DNA from: Erysipelotrichaceae bacterium
GTDB lineage: Bacteria > Bacillota_I > Bacilli_A > Erysipelotrichales > Erysipelotrichaceae
Length of the DNA stretch: 44,228 nucleotides
Direction of reading: 5' to 3'
Assembly: GCA_017428765.1 (NCBI GenBank)
Contig: JAFRQF010000001.1
Location: forward strand, 1 to 44,228
The notes below the pieces were generated by a model. It was given only the letters and a program-made list of their open reading frames with translations. It did not search any database and was not told the DNA's origin. Shown piece by piece: positions 30,764-39,954 of the stretch. Position 1 is the first letter of the stretch, and each line of letters begins with the position of its first letter. The position numbers and the translations under genes are program-made.

Positions 30764-31497
30764 TCGAAATTACATTGGATTCCATCAGAAACATCCGCGA
30801 TCTCGGTGATACGATCACCAGAGACGGAAGAAAGATCAGAAGAAATAAATTTATCCGTTCCGCTCATCTGGGAAGACTGAACGAAGAGGATCTGAAGTAT
30901 CTGAAAGAGAATCATGATTTAGATACTATTATCGATCTCAGGACTTATCGCGAAACAAGTGAGGTACCCGATCAGTACTATGATCTCAAGTACCTGCATC
31001 TGCCGATCGTGAAGAATTTCGAAGACGGCATCACACATGAAAAAAAAGAAGTCCGCCGCTTTCCTGATCTGACGGATACTTATATCGATCTTGTATGTAA
31101 GGAAGACTATCTGTCCGGCTTCCGCGATGTACTCAATACGATACTGGACCGGGATGAAAAGCAAGGCGCCGTGCTTTGGCACTGCTCGGAAGGAAAAGAC
31201 CGCTGCGGGATGACCAGTGTGATGGTGGAGATGTTGCTGGGCGTGGATGAAAAGACCATACGGGAAGATTATCTTTTCACCAACAAAACCAACAAAGCGA
31301 AAGCGGAAAAGATCTACCGGAAGGTATTTGAAGAGACCGGTTCGGAAGAAGTCGCCGCTTCCATTTACAGAGCCTTCATCGCCGATGAGAAGTATCTGGA
31401 TGCCGCATTGAACAATATGGGCGAAAACTTCTTCGAAAAGAAACTGAAACTCGATCCGAAGAAGATTGAAAAATTCAAAGAAAGAAACCTGATTTAA
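30760..31497 (+). CDS. Protein tyrosine/serine phosphatase family protein
   Basis: A 245-residue cysteine phosphatase of the bacterial DSP/PTP group. The P-loop HCSEGKDRCG (HCxxGKDRxG) is near residue 142 and RNIRDLGD lies at the N-terminus, typical of this family with Asp in TIIDLRTYRE. It could act on phosphoproteins or phosphoinositides. The start at 30760 overlaps the Nudix stop and has GGAGG 11 bases upstream; an in-frame ATG at 30742 is less likely. Confidence 0.85.
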   Translation: MIEITLDSIRNIRDLGDTITRDGRKIRRNKFIRSAHLGRLNEEDLKYLKENHDLDTIIDLRTYRETSEVPDQYYDLKYLHLPIVKNFEDGITHEKKEVRRFPDLTDTYIDLVCKEDYLSGFRDVLNTILDRDEKQGAVLWHCSEGKDRCGMTSVMVEMLLGVDEKTIREDYLFTNKTNKAKAEKIYRKVFEETGSEEVAASIYRAFIADEKYLDAALNNMGENFFEKKLKLDPKKIEKFKERNLI

Positions 31498-31524
31498 AAA
31501 TTCCTGTCCGCAGACAGGAATTTT
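31497..31524. terminator. Bidirectional terminator
   Basis: AAAATTCCTGTC and GACAGGAATTTT form a perfect 12-bp stem around a CGCA loop, between convergent phosphatase and alpha-galactosidase genes. Confidence 0.88.
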
Positions 31525-31529
31525 CAGTA

Positions 31530-33824
31530 TTATTTTTCTTTGATCAGATACATATCCGAACCGTAATCCAAAGGGATGCGGATATGTTTTTCATAACCGG
31601 TACCCAGATACAGAGGATCCAGGAAGATCCCTTCCTTTAAGGCGATACCGCTGGCCGTATATTTCTGAATGTAAGACTTGAAGCCGTCTTCTTCGACCAG
31701 GATCTTTTCCAGATCCTTGTTTTTATCTTTCTGTGAATCTGAAGATGGTGTGACGTGTCTGCCGAAATCTTTTCTGTTCAGGATATAGGACCTCGATTCG
31801 ATCTTATAGACCACATCTTCTTTCAGACCTTCGACAAACAGTCGGTCATAGACTGGTACCGCATTGACCATACGGCGGAACTTGCTGAGGATGATCTCCT
31901 TACCTTTGACTTCGAATACTTCATAGTCACTTTCTTTATCGATGCGATAGAAGTCTCCGTACTGGAAGGTCTTCCGGTGTTTTTTATAATATGTGATCTG
32001 ATTTCTGACCTCTTGTTTTTCAAGAGGTGTCAGATGACTGAGATCGAGCTCATAACCCAGGCAGCCGTAGGCTGATACCGCAAAGCGGGTATGAAGCGGC
32101 GTCTTTCTCAATGTCTGGGAATGCGGGCAGGCGGAGACATGGGCACCCATCGCAGAAAGCGGATAGAAATAGGAGAGGCCTTTCTGTATATCGAGACGCT
32201 CGATCGGATCGGTGTCATCGGAGGACCAGATCTGCGGCGAGTAACATAACATACCTAGATCGAAGCGGTTGCCGCCGGAAGAACAGGATTCAAACAGGAC
32301 GTTCGGTCTTGGTTTGAAGATGCGCTCAAGTATGTCATACAGAGCGATGATGTAGCGGTGATTGTAGGCACCGGATACCGCATTCATCATGCGGTTCATG
32401 TCCCACTTGATGTAGTCGACATGATTCTCATCGATCAGCCTCGATACGTTTTCGACGATGTAGTCGCCGACTTCTTTATTTGTAAGATCCATCAGCAGTT
32501 CATGGCGCCCGAAACGGAAGTCCCTTTCTTTTTCCTGCAGGGCATATTCCGGATGTCTTTCATACAGCGCGGAATCCGGATTGATGGCTTCCGGTTCCAC
32601 CCAGATGCCAAACAACATGCCTCTGTCATGGACTTCCTTACTTAAAGAGGCGATGCCGCCGGGGATCTTGTCGAGGTTGCAGTCGTAGTCTCCGAGACCC
32701 CGTCTGTCACAATCTCTTCTGCCGAACCACCCGTCATCCAGAACGAAGAGTTCGATGCCCAGATCGGCAGCCGGGATCACAAGTTTTTCGATCAGGTCTT
32801 TTTTATGGAAGTCGAAACCGAAGCCCTCCCAGGAATTGATCAGGATCGGACGTTCCTTGTTTTTCCACTTGGAAGTGATGATGTGATCATTCACGAAGGA
32901 ATGGAAGTTCTGTGAGAGTTTATTGAGACCTTCGTAAGAATAGGTCATGACCGCTTCCGGTGTTTCGAAACTCTCTTTCGGATCAAGATCCCAACAGAAA
33001 CGTTCCGGCGAGATGCCGCCCTGTATCCGGACGAAGCCGTATTCGTTGGAACTTACGGACGTGTAGTGGTTGCCGCTGTAGACCAGATTGAAACCCCAGG
33101 CCTGGCCATAGGATTCATTGCAGTCCTTTTTGCGTAAGATGATGCCGGGGTTGTTTTTGGAAGAAGAGAAGCCGACTCTTGAACCGATGGTGTAGGTGCC
33201 TTTTACGATCTCTCTTTCCTGTAAGTGCGTCTCCTGGTCCCAGGCACCGAAGAGCGCCATCGAGACAAGATCGTTTTCTTTCAGATCGATGGAGTAGGAC
33301 ATCATCTTGTGAAGGGTGACTTTATGATCGCTGTCATTGAACAGTATCGCTCTTCTTGAGATGATGTTTTCCTTATAATAGACCGCATAATACAGATCAA
33401 CTCTGACGGCAGCCTTCTTATCCTTCAGATGAACGACAAGTGTCTGATCGCATCCGTAGGAAGAAGGAAGCGTTTCGATCGAAACATCTTTGTTCAGTAT
33501 TTCATAGCCTTCATATAAAAGATCGAGGGTATAGGAACCTTTGTTTTCGATCTCGATCGAAGCTTCATTGAAGTCCCCGTTTCCATAGGTTCCGTATTCC
33601 TGCGGGAAGGAATCCATGGAAAAGACATCGTCGTTTCGATCATAGACGATCGAATCGCCGTGCGATACATATTTTTTATAGGTAAAAGCTTCCGCGTCGC
33701 TTAAAAGGCAGCGTCTTCCGTAGTGGAGATGTTCCGGATGATGATGTTTATCGATGCGGAAAAGATAGGAAGTATCTTTCGTGTTCAGTAGGAATGTATT
33801 GTTTTCAAATCGTACAGTGTCCAT
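31530..33824 (-). CDS. Alpha-galactosidase, GH36
   Basis: A 764-residue glycoside hydrolase family 36 enzyme releasing alpha-1,6-linked galactose from melibiose, raffinose and related sugars. The barrel shows FVLDDGWFGRRD, the nucleophile loop DYIKWDMNR and the acid/base loop WSSDDTDPIERL, with ESCSSGGNRFDLGML between. N-terminal beta-sandwich and C-terminal beta domain give the usual length. No signal peptide, so it acts in the cytoplasm on imported sugar. No sugar transporter is directly beside it. Confidence 0.95.
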   Translation of the reverse strand: MDTVRFENNTFLLNTKDTSYLFRIDKHHHPEHLHYGRRCLLSDAEAFTYKKYVSHGDSIVYDRNDDVFSMDSFPQEYGTYGNGDFNEASIEIENKGSYTLDLLYEGYEILNKDVSIETLPSSYGCDQTLVVHLKDKKAAVRVDLYYAVYYKENIISRRAILFNDSDHKVTLHKMMSYSIDLKENDLVSMALFGAWDQETHLQEREIVKGTYTIGSRVGFSSSKNNPGIILRKKDCNESYGQAWGFNLVYSGNHYTSVSSNEYGFVRIQGGISPERFCWDLDPKESFETPEAVMTYSYEGLNKLSQNFHSFVNDHIITSKWKNKERPILINSWEGFGFDFHKKDLIEKLVIPAADLGIELFVLDDGWFGRRDCDRRGLGDYDCNLDKIPGGIASLSKEVHDRGMLFGIWVEPEAINPDSALYERHPEYALQEKERDFRFGRHELLMDLTNKEVGDYIVENVSRLIDENHVDYIKWDMNRMMNAVSGAYNHRYIIALYDILERIFKPRPNVLFESCSSGGNRFDLGMLCYSPQIWSSDDTDPIERLDIQKGLSYFYPLSAMGAHVSACPHSQTLRKTPLHTRFAVSAYGCLGYELDLSHLTPLEKQEVRNQITYYKKHRKTFQYGDFYRIDKESDYEVFEVKGKEIILSKFRRMVNAVPVYDRLFVEGLKEDVVYKIESRSYILNRKDFGRHVTPSSDSQKDKNKDLEKILVEEDGFKSYIQKYTASGIALKEGIFLDPLYLGTGYEKHIRIPLDYGSDMYLIKEK

Positions 33825-33945
33825 AGAATACCTGCTTTCTCATCAATATTTTAACGCGAAGAGAAAGGAAAGAAGAAGATGCAAAGACACAAAGAAGAAG
33901 AAAGAATACAGTAAAATATAAAAAGAAAGATCGGAGGCAGATGAC

Positions 33946-34601
33946 ATGATCAAAGGGATCATTTTTGATCTGGACGGAACGACGCTGAACACGTTAAAGG
34001 ACATCCATGAAAGTTTCAACAAGGCATTCAAAGAATACGGGCTGGAAGAAAAGTCACTGGATGAAGTGCGGATGGGAGTAGGAAACGGATTTCGCGTACT
34101 GACGAAAAAACTGATTCCGCAGGACATTCAGGAAGAGCTGGTCGAAGAGATCGCTCTGTACTATCAAAAGACCTATGCGCAGAATTACTACAAGAACACC
34201 CGTCCGTATGCCGGGGTAAGTAAACTTCTCTCTGAGCTTCAGAAACAAGGTGTAGTACTTGCCGTCCATTCCAATAAGAGCGATGTCTTCGTCAAGGATC
34301 TGATCGCCCGCAATTTTCCTGAGATCCGCTTTACGGAAGTCTGTGGTTCTCTGGATGGCGTCGCACTCAAACCGGACCCGGAAGGCGTATACCGCATCCT
34401 GAAACTGATGGGGCTTTCAAAGAAGAAGTCCTCTATGTCGGAGACAGCGAAACGGATATGAAAACGGCGAAGAATACCGGTCTTAAGTCCGTCGGTGTCT
34501 TATGGGGCTTCCGTGATGAAAAGACATTAAAAGAAAACGGTGCGGATCACATCATTGATGATCCGAAGGAACTGCTGACGATCGTGAAGGAGTATGCATG
34601 A
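33946..34601 (+). pseudogene. Phosphoglycolate-phosphatase-like HAD hydrolase, frameshifted
   Basis: The reading frame starts MIKGIIFDLDGTTLNTLKDI (HAD motif I) after GGAGG and runs to residue 154. It then leaves the family pattern at GLSKKKSSM and stops at 34461. The downstream frame continues the family exactly: EEVLYVGDSETDMKTAKNTG (motif IV) and so on to a stop at 34599-34601. One extra base in the GGGG at 34410-34413 would join the halves into a normal 218-residue protein. It is a real frameshift, slippage-prone phase variation, or a sequence error. The 3' end overlaps the next ATG by 4 bp, showing the original length. Confidence 0.85.
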
Positions 34602-34852
34602 AATGTCCGTACTGTGAATCCGAAATGGAAGAAGTCTACTTACAGAGCGCCCAGCAGATCTATCTCAACCGGAAACATCCGCGCATCTTTGCCTCGGGAG
34701 ATCTGAAGACACGCACACTTTCCCGCTTTTCCCTCATCAAAGCACCTTTCGTAAAGGCATATCATTGCGAAGGCTGCGAAAAGATCATCATCGATCTCAA
34801 GGAGCCAAAAAAGAATGAAACAAGTACTCGTAAACGTTCCCTTAAACGATAG
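34598..34852 (+). CDS. Small zinc-ribbon protein
   Basis: An 84-residue protein with CPYC at residues 3-6 and CEGC near 58-61, a two-Cys-pair zinc ribbon like the PF20097/DUF6487 proteins common in Firmicutes. Function unknown. It overlaps the frameshifted HAD gene (ATGA) and the following dehydrogenase by 38 bp, so the three form one operon. Confidence 0.75.
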   Translation: MKCPYCESEMEEVYLQSAQQIYLNRKHPRIFASGDLKTRTLSRFSLIKAPFVKAYHCEGCEKIIIDLKEPKKNETSTRKRSLKR

Positions 34853-35747
34853 CCAGAAGGAAAGATTCAAAGCCATCTCAAAGGACTATGAATTTATCTT
34901 CAAAGATGAAATGAAAGACACGAAAGATATCTCGGTCATCATCGGCAACATCTCTGTGACAAGACTCAAAGAATTCGAAAAACTCGAATGGCTGCAGACT
35001 TCGGCAGTCGGTGTCGACAAGTATATCAAAAAAGGCGTGCTGAAAGAAGACACGATCCTGACCAACGCCGTCGATGTCCACACCAAGGAAGTGGCGGAAC
35101 ACTGTCTGGCGATGCTGCTGGCGATGGTGAAAAAGCTCTATATCTATCACGATGATCAGAAGGCCCACATCTGGAAGGATGAAGGTCAGGTCAAAGAGAT
35201 CTCAAAGCTGAAAGTGACGATCGTCGGTCTGGGCAATATCGGAAGCCACCTGGCAAAACAGCTCAAGGCCTTAGGCGTCTATGTGATCGGTGTCAAACGC
35301 ACTTTGATCGAAAAGCCGGACTACATCGATGAACTGTATACGAACAAGGACCTCGATCTTGCGATCAGCGATGCCGATGCGGTAGTCTCGATACTTCCGG
35401 GCATCAGGGAGAATGAAGGAATTTTCACGTACGAGCGTTTTTCCAAGATGCGCAAGGATGCGATCTTCATCAACGTCGGAAGAGGAAATCTCTGTTCTAG
35501 TGAGACGGTCAGAAGGGTACTGAATGATAAGCTGATCGGTGCAATGTCTCTGGATGTCTTTGAAAAGGAACCTTTAACAAAAGATGATCCTTTGTGGGAA
35601 CAGGAAAATCTGATCATCACGCCGCATGCGGCCGGAAACTATCATCTGGATTCCGCATTCGAAGCTTTCCTGGATCTCTGTGAAGATAATTTAAGAAGAT
35701 ACATCAGAAAAGAACCTTTGCGCCATGTTGTCGAAGAAAGGGAATAA
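34815..35747 (+). CDS. D-isomer-specific 2-hydroxyacid dehydrogenase family protein
   Basis: A 310-residue NAD(P)-dependent oxidoreductase. The dinucleotide motif VGLGNIGSHLAKQL lies near 140-153. Catalytic residues are Arg in INVGRGNL, Glu in FEKEPL and His in ITPHAAGN. The N-terminal segment LQTSAVGVDKYIK matches the family. Substrate is not predictable. AAGGAG lies 10 bases upstream inside the Zn-ribbon gene. Confidence 0.88.
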   Translation: MKQVLVNVPLNDSQKERFKAISKDYEFIFKDEMKDTKDISVIIGNISVTRLKEFEKLEWLQTSAVGVDKYIKKGVLKEDTILTNAVDVHTKEVAEHCLAMLLAMVKKLYIYHDDQKAHIWKDEGQVKEISKLKVTIVGLGNIGSHLAKQLKALGVYVIGVKRTLIEKPDYIDELYTNKDLDLAISDADAVVSILPGIRENEGIFTYERFSKMRKDAIFINVGRGNLCSSETVRRVLNDKLIGAMSLDVFEKEPLTKDDPLWEQENLIITPHAAGNYHLDSAFEAFLDLCEDNLRRYIRKEPLRHVVEERE

Positions 35748-35763
35748 AGGCACAGAAGCGCAC

Positions 35764-35769
35764 TATAAT
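35764..35769 (+). promoter_or_regulatory. -10 box upstream of the GG-leader peptide
   Basis: TATAAT in the 41-bp gap, followed by AAAGGAG before the start codon at 35789; no good -35 box. Confidence 0.4.
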
Positions 35770-35788
35770 AAAGTAAAGGAGATCATAT

Positions 35789-36058
35789 ATGGAAAATAAT
35801 AAATCTTTGCCTAATGAAGATCTTGAGCAGGTATCCGGCGGTTATACATCAGAAAAAAGAAGCGATTACCCGGGCGTGCAGTGTCCGTTCTGCGGAAACA
35901 CCAAAGTGTATTCGATAACGATCTGGGAGATCACGGCCGGCGGCAACAAACCGACTTGGGGTCCTTACCAGTGCGAAGTCTGCGGTAAGAAATGGAAGGG
36001 TACCCGCGTAGGAAGCGGAGCCTCCACGACCTGGAAAGACGTCGTTGAAGTAAATTAA
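35789..36058 (+). CDS. Double-glycine-leader peptide with zinc-ribbon core
   Basis: An 89-residue protein. Residues 1-18, ending LPNEDLEQVSGG, look like a bacteriocin/peptide-pheromone leader with the Gly-Gly processing site used by C39-peptidase ABC transporters. The remaining 71 residues hold CPFC (32-35) and CEVC (62-65), forming a zinc ribbon, and a Gly/Thr-rich end. AAAGGAG precedes the ATG, and it has its own -10 box and terminator. No C39 transporter, immunity or modification gene is in the window. Function unknown. Confidence 0.7.
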   Translation: MENNKSLPNEDLEQVSGGYTSEKRSDYPGVQCPFCGNTKVYSITIWEITAGGNKPTWGPYQCEVCGKKWKGTRVGSGASTTWKDVVEVN

Positions 36059-36063
36059 GAAAG

Positions 36064-36084
36064 AGCTGTCGCAAGACGGCTTTT
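36064..36084 (+). terminator. Terminator after the GG-leader peptide
   Basis: AGCTGTC-GCAA-GACGGCT (one G-T pair) followed by TTTT, 5 bp after the stop. Confidence 0.7.
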
Positions 36085-36184
36085 CAATTGCGGCAGAAGA
36101 TGAATGTTATCCTGGTAGGTATCCTCTCTGATAGAATATAGTTGAACGAAGAAACGCATATCATATCAGGTCGGAGGTACTAAG

Positions 36185-37765
36185 ATGGCACATGATGTTT
36201 TCGTTTCCTATTCCCATAAGGATGCTTTCGTAGCCCAGGCGGTCTGCGCAAAACTGGAAGAGAAGCAGATCCGCTGCTGGTATGCCCCGCGGAATATCGA
36301 TGCCGGTGATGAATGGGCATCGGCGATCATGAAAGGCCTAAGAGCGGCGAAAGCAATGATCCTGATCTTCACCGATTATTCCAATGCCTCCGTTCAGGTC
36401 AGAAGAGAAGTGGATAACGCGATATCCGAAGGTATCCCGGTGATACCTTTCAAACTTACCGAAAATGATCCCTCCGGCGGAATGGAATACTATCTTTCCA
36501 CCCTGCACTGGCTCGATGCGGTAGACAAGCCTTTGGAAAAATCGATAGATGAACTGACGGTCATGGTCAGAAACATCCTTGCCGGCAAAGACCTCGACAA
36601 CAAGGACGACTGGAAAAAGACGAAAAAGGGAGTGAAGCTGACCGGCAGGGCTTTGTTCAAGCTTATTGCTTCGATCATTCTGCTGCTGGCAGGGATCTTT
36701 CTGCTGGTCATCTTTTTTGACAATCCGTCCATTCATTCCACTGCCCAGCTGATCATTCTGGGGATCGGAGCGATCTTAGCGATTGTTGCGGCATATCTGA
36801 TCTTTACGATTTTTGCAAGCCATCGCTCTTCCAAGTCCTGGCTGTATTGTCTCGGCGTCTGCCTGCTGGTCGGACTTGCGACCATCGGCCGTTCGATCGT
36901 CATCGAGATGAATGCGCCGGAGATCAGCATCAGCGTAAAAGACGATGCGGCAGGTATGAATATGGCCAACTATTCGATCGCGGCAATAAAGGACGATCAG
37001 GTCTATTATGCCGATATCGTCGAAGGAGTACCCGGGATCTATACCGCTTCTCTGGATGATTTTTATGAAAACAGACAAGGGACACGCCTTGTGCAGAATG
37101 TCGAAGCCGATAATCTCACCCTGACCTCCGACGCCCTGGTCTACCGTGACATCAGCAACGACCGCAGACATCTGTGCGTCTATGATCTGCAAAGCGGAAC
37201 AAACAGGACATTAAAGAAAAACGACACTTCCCATTATTACGGCAGCCGAAACACCGTTCTGTTTTCTTTGGACAGCTTCGGAGCAGGCACAAGTATTCTG
37301 ATGGAAGATGGAAGCTATGAAACATCGATATCCGATCTTGCGTGCAGCGATCTGTATATCTATAGAGGCGAGATCTATGCGATCGATCCGGAAAGCGGCT
37401 TATGCAAGGTCGGTTTTGCCAACAACCGGAACATCCTCTCCGCTTTGATCCGCAACACCTTCATCATTCATGAGGATGTGATCTATTTCAAAGGATCCAA
37501 CGGTAAGGGGGTCTATACGGCTTCTCTGAAAGAGCCGGAAACGGCGGACAAGCTCAGTGATAACGAATGCAACGGCATGGTGGTCTATGAAGACAGCCTG
37601 TATTACATCAACAGTGATGACAATTTCACGCTTTATAAGATCTCTCTGTCGGATGGAAGCGAAGAACAGATCGACAAAAGAGCTTTTTCCTGCATCAATA
37701 TCATAGGTGAGAGTCTCTATCTTTTTCAGCCTGACGTCGGATATGTCAGAATATTGCTGAAGTGA
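36185..37765 (+). CDS. TIR-domain membrane protein with C-terminal propeller-like (DUF5050) repeats
   Basis: A 526-residue protein. Residues 1-132 form a bacterial TIR domain (DVFVSYSHKDAFVAQAV, RCWYAPRNIDAGDEW); Glu75 in VRREVDNAI is at the position of the TIR NADase catalytic Glu. Three hydrophobic helices follow at about 159-178, 187-210 and 218-240. The remaining 285 residues contain repeated YY/IY-start strands (YYADI, IYAIDPESGLCKV, IYFKGSNGKGVYTAS, LYYINSDDNFTLYKIS) typical of DUF5050-like beta-propellers, expected outside the cell. It could sense an external signal and trigger TIR activity inside. CGGAGG precedes the ATG. No Thoeris partner is adjacent. Confidence 0.8.
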   Translation: MAHDVFVSYSHKDAFVAQAVCAKLEEKQIRCWYAPRNIDAGDEWASAIMKGLRAAKAMILIFTDYSNASVQVRREVDNAISEGIPVIPFKLTENDPSGGMEYYLSTLHWLDAVDKPLEKSIDELTVMVRNILAGKDLDNKDDWKKTKKGVKLTGRALFKLIASIILLLAGIFLLVIFFDNPSIHSTAQLIILGIGAILAIVAAYLIFTIFASHRSSKSWLYCLGVCLLVGLATIGRSIVIEMNAPEISISVKDDAAGMNMANYSIAAIKDDQVYYADIVEGVPGIYTASLDDFYENRQGTRLVQNVEADNLTLTSDALVYRDISNDRRHLCVYDLQSGTNRTLKKNDTSHYYGSRNTVLFSLDSFGAGTSILMEDGSYETSISDLACSDLYIYRGEIYAIDPESGLCKVGFANNRNILSALIRNTFIIHEDVIYFKGSNGKGVYTASLKEPETADKLSDNECNGMVVYEDSLYYINSDDNFTLYKISLSDGSEEQIDKRAFSCINIIGESLYLFQPDVGYVRILLK

Positions 37766-37849
37766 CCTGAAAAAATGCATCGTTTTTGAATAGGATACGT
37801 TTCAAGAACAGCGCAAAACAGGATATACAGCAGATGAAGGAGGATGACA

Positions 37850-39082
37850 ATGAAAAAGATCATAGAATGGATGAATGAAAAAGTGGCACCTAAGACGGAA
37901 GCTCTGACAAAGAACGCCTGGATCTCCGCCATACAGGAGACCATGGTATCGACGATGCCGGTCATGGTCATCTCTTCCTTTATCACGATACTTTCCATCG
38001 TCAAGGACTATATCCCATCCTTTCCCGATCTTTCCTATCTCTCCCAGTTCACGATGGGTCTTTCCGCTCTGATGGTGTCCTATCTGATCCCGAACATCAT
38101 CTTGGAAAAGATGGAACTGCCCAAATACAGAAGGCAGGCCGGATTCATGGGTGCTTCCCTGCTGCTGGCGATGTCGAAAGCGGGTCTCAATGATCAGGGA
38201 ATGTTTGCGGTAGATCCGCAGCGCATCGGCGCTTCCGGCATGTTCGTGGCGATCGTCGCCGGACTCTATGTGGCCTTCATCATGAAACTCTTCTCTTCCC
38301 GCAGTATGTTCTCGCAAAACACGAAAATGCCTTCCTTCCTGGTCGACAGCTTCGACTCGATGGCTCCGATCCTTCTGGTGGCACTTACGGCCTTCATCTT
38401 ATGTGAAGTGCTTGGCTTAGACTTATACGCGATCGTCAATCTGATCCTTTCACCGCTCGTCAACATCGCACAGAGCCTGTTTGGCTTTGTCTTCATCAGC
38501 TTCCTGATGGCCTTCTTCTATTCCTTCGGCATGAGCCCATGGTTCCTTACCCCGGTCTACTATACCGTCGGTATGGATGCCATCGCCAAGAATGCGGCAG
38601 CTGTGGCAGCCGGAGGCAAGGCAACACTGATCTTATCCAATGAGACGTTCGGCGGTTGGATCTGGTTAGGCGGAACGGGCTGCACGTTAACGTTATGTAT
38701 CTTGCTGCTTCTATGCAAGTCGGAGAAGCTCAAGGGTCTTGGAAAGACGTGCGTGGTCCCGGCGATCTTCAACATCAATGAGCCGATCGTTTACGGTGCG
38801 ATCGTTTTCAACCCCTTGCTGATGATCCCGATGTGGATCAACCCGACGCTGATCGCCATCATCACGTACCTTGTCATGCGGGCAGGTCTTGTGGATATCC
38901 CATCTTCTTCCTTCTTGCTTTGGTACATCCCGATCCCGATCCTGACCTACCTGACCAATCACGACTTCCGTGGCGTCATCCTGGTACTGATCCTTTTGCT
39001 GATCACGGCAATGATCTGGTATCCTTTCCTGATGGCCTATGACAGACAATGCCTGGCGGAAGAAAACAAAGAGAAGAAATAA
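37850..39082 (+). CDS. PTS system EIIC, lactose/cellobiose family
   Basis: A 410-residue membrane permease domain of the phosphotransferase system, with the family signature FNINEPIVYGAIVFNP near residue 305 and about 10 hydrophobic segments. It imports a beta-glucoside-like or disaccharide substrate with partner EIIA/EIIB domains, which are not in the window. The ATG at 37850 is preferred because AAGGAGG is six bases away; the ATG at 37844 abuts that site. The HAD phosphatase and PRD regulator that follow suggest one carbohydrate locus. Confidence 0.92.
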   Translation: MKKIIEWMNEKVAPKTEALTKNAWISAIQETMVSTMPVMVISSFITILSIVKDYIPSFPDLSYLSQFTMGLSALMVSYLIPNIILEKMELPKYRRQAGFMGASLLLAMSKAGLNDQGMFAVDPQRIGASGMFVAIVAGLYVAFIMKLFSSRSMFSQNTKMPSFLVDSFDSMAPILLVALTAFILCEVLGLDLYAIVNLILSPLVNIAQSLFGFVFISFLMAFFYSFGMSPWFLTPVYYTVGMDAIAKNAAAVAAGGKATLILSNETFGGWIWLGGTGCTLTLCILLLLCKSEKLKGLGKTCVVPAIFNINEPIVYGAIVFNPLLMIPMWINPTLIAIITYLVMRAGLVDIPSSSFLLWYIPIPILTYLTNHDFRGVILVLILLLITAMIWYPFLMAYDRQCLAEENKEKK

Positions 39083-39119
39083 AACCGAACAATGCTATTT
39101 TCATCGCATGAAAATTATA

Positions 39120-39125
39120 TATAAT
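39120..39125 (+). promoter_or_regulatory. -10 box of the Cof-type phosphatase gene
   Basis: TATAAT ends 7 bases before the ATG at 39133; TTTTCA lies 16 bp upstream. No Shine-Dalgarno between, so the mRNA would be leaderless. Confidence 0.5.
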
Positions 39126-39132
39126 GTTTACG

Positions 39133-39954
39133 ATGAAAAAAGACGTTAGTTTACTGATCTGCGATATCGACGGAACGATCACGGAAAAGGGCGGCAAGCC
39201 GATGGAAAAGACCGAAGAAGCCCTGCGCCGTTTTCATGAAGAAGGCGTGCTGATCGGCCTGGCTTCCGGCAGACCGGTCGACTGGCGCACGATCAACAAA
39301 TTCAAAGAATGGGGCTATGACTTCGATCCGGACATCGTCATCGGCTTCAACGGCTGTGAGGTCTGGGATGCGAAGACCAAAAAGAAGAGAGAATATTCTT
39401 TTCTGAAAAAAGAAGATGTAAGAGAGATCCTGGAATACATGTGGCCGCTGGATGCCAATCCGGTCGTCTATGAAGACGGCTATGATCATGTCTTAGCCAA
39501 ACGCAGCGACCACATCATCGAAGCCTCGATGAAGCGAAACGAGGGAACGGTGGAGTTCTGCGATAAGGAGCGTTTCTGTCTTCATGACATCCCGAAGATC
39601 GAATTCCGCTACATTGAAGAAGATGTGGAAGACATCGTGATGAAGACGGCCAACGCCCACAAGTCAGATAAATATATCTTCTTAAAATCTTTCTATGGAA
39701 CGCTGGAGTATATGAAGCCGGGCATCGACAAGGGCGTCGCTTTGAAAAGGATCTGTGAGGAATTGAACATTCCTTTGGATAAAGTCGTTGCCTGCGGCGA
39801 TATGGATAACGATATTGCGATGTTAAAAGCTGCCGGAACCGGCATCTGTCTTCTGAATGGATCGGAAGCGACAAAAAAAGCCGCCGATCACATCACGGAT
39901 GAAGATGTGCTTCACGACGGCTTAGGCAAATATTTATTAAAAAATTATTTCTAA
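39133..39954 (+). CDS. Cof-type HAD sugar/nucleotide phosphatase
   Basis: A 273-residue HAD subfamily IIB phosphatase (Cof type): motif I ICDIDGTI, motif II GLASGRP, Lys of motif III in PGIDKGVALK, motif IV GDMDNDIAML. Such enzymes dephosphorylate sugar phosphates or cofactors. Placed 50 bp after EIIC, it could limit sugar-phosphate stress. An ATG at 39124 is an alternative start but would overlap the -10 box. Its stop overlaps the convergent regulator stop by 4 bp. Confidence 0.88.
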   Translation: MKKDVSLLICDIDGTITEKGGKPMEKTEEALRRFHEEGVLIGLASGRPVDWRTINKFKEWGYDFDPDIVIGFNGCEVWDAKTKKKREYSFLKKEDVREILEYMWPLDANPVVYEDGYDHVLAKRSDHIIEASMKRNEGTVEFCDKERFCLHDIPKIEFRYIEEDVEDIVMKTANAHKSDKYIFLKSFYGTLEYMKPGIDKGVALKRICEELNIPLDKVVACGDMDNDIAMLKAAGTGICLLNGSEATKKAADHITDEDVLHDGLGKYLLKNYF

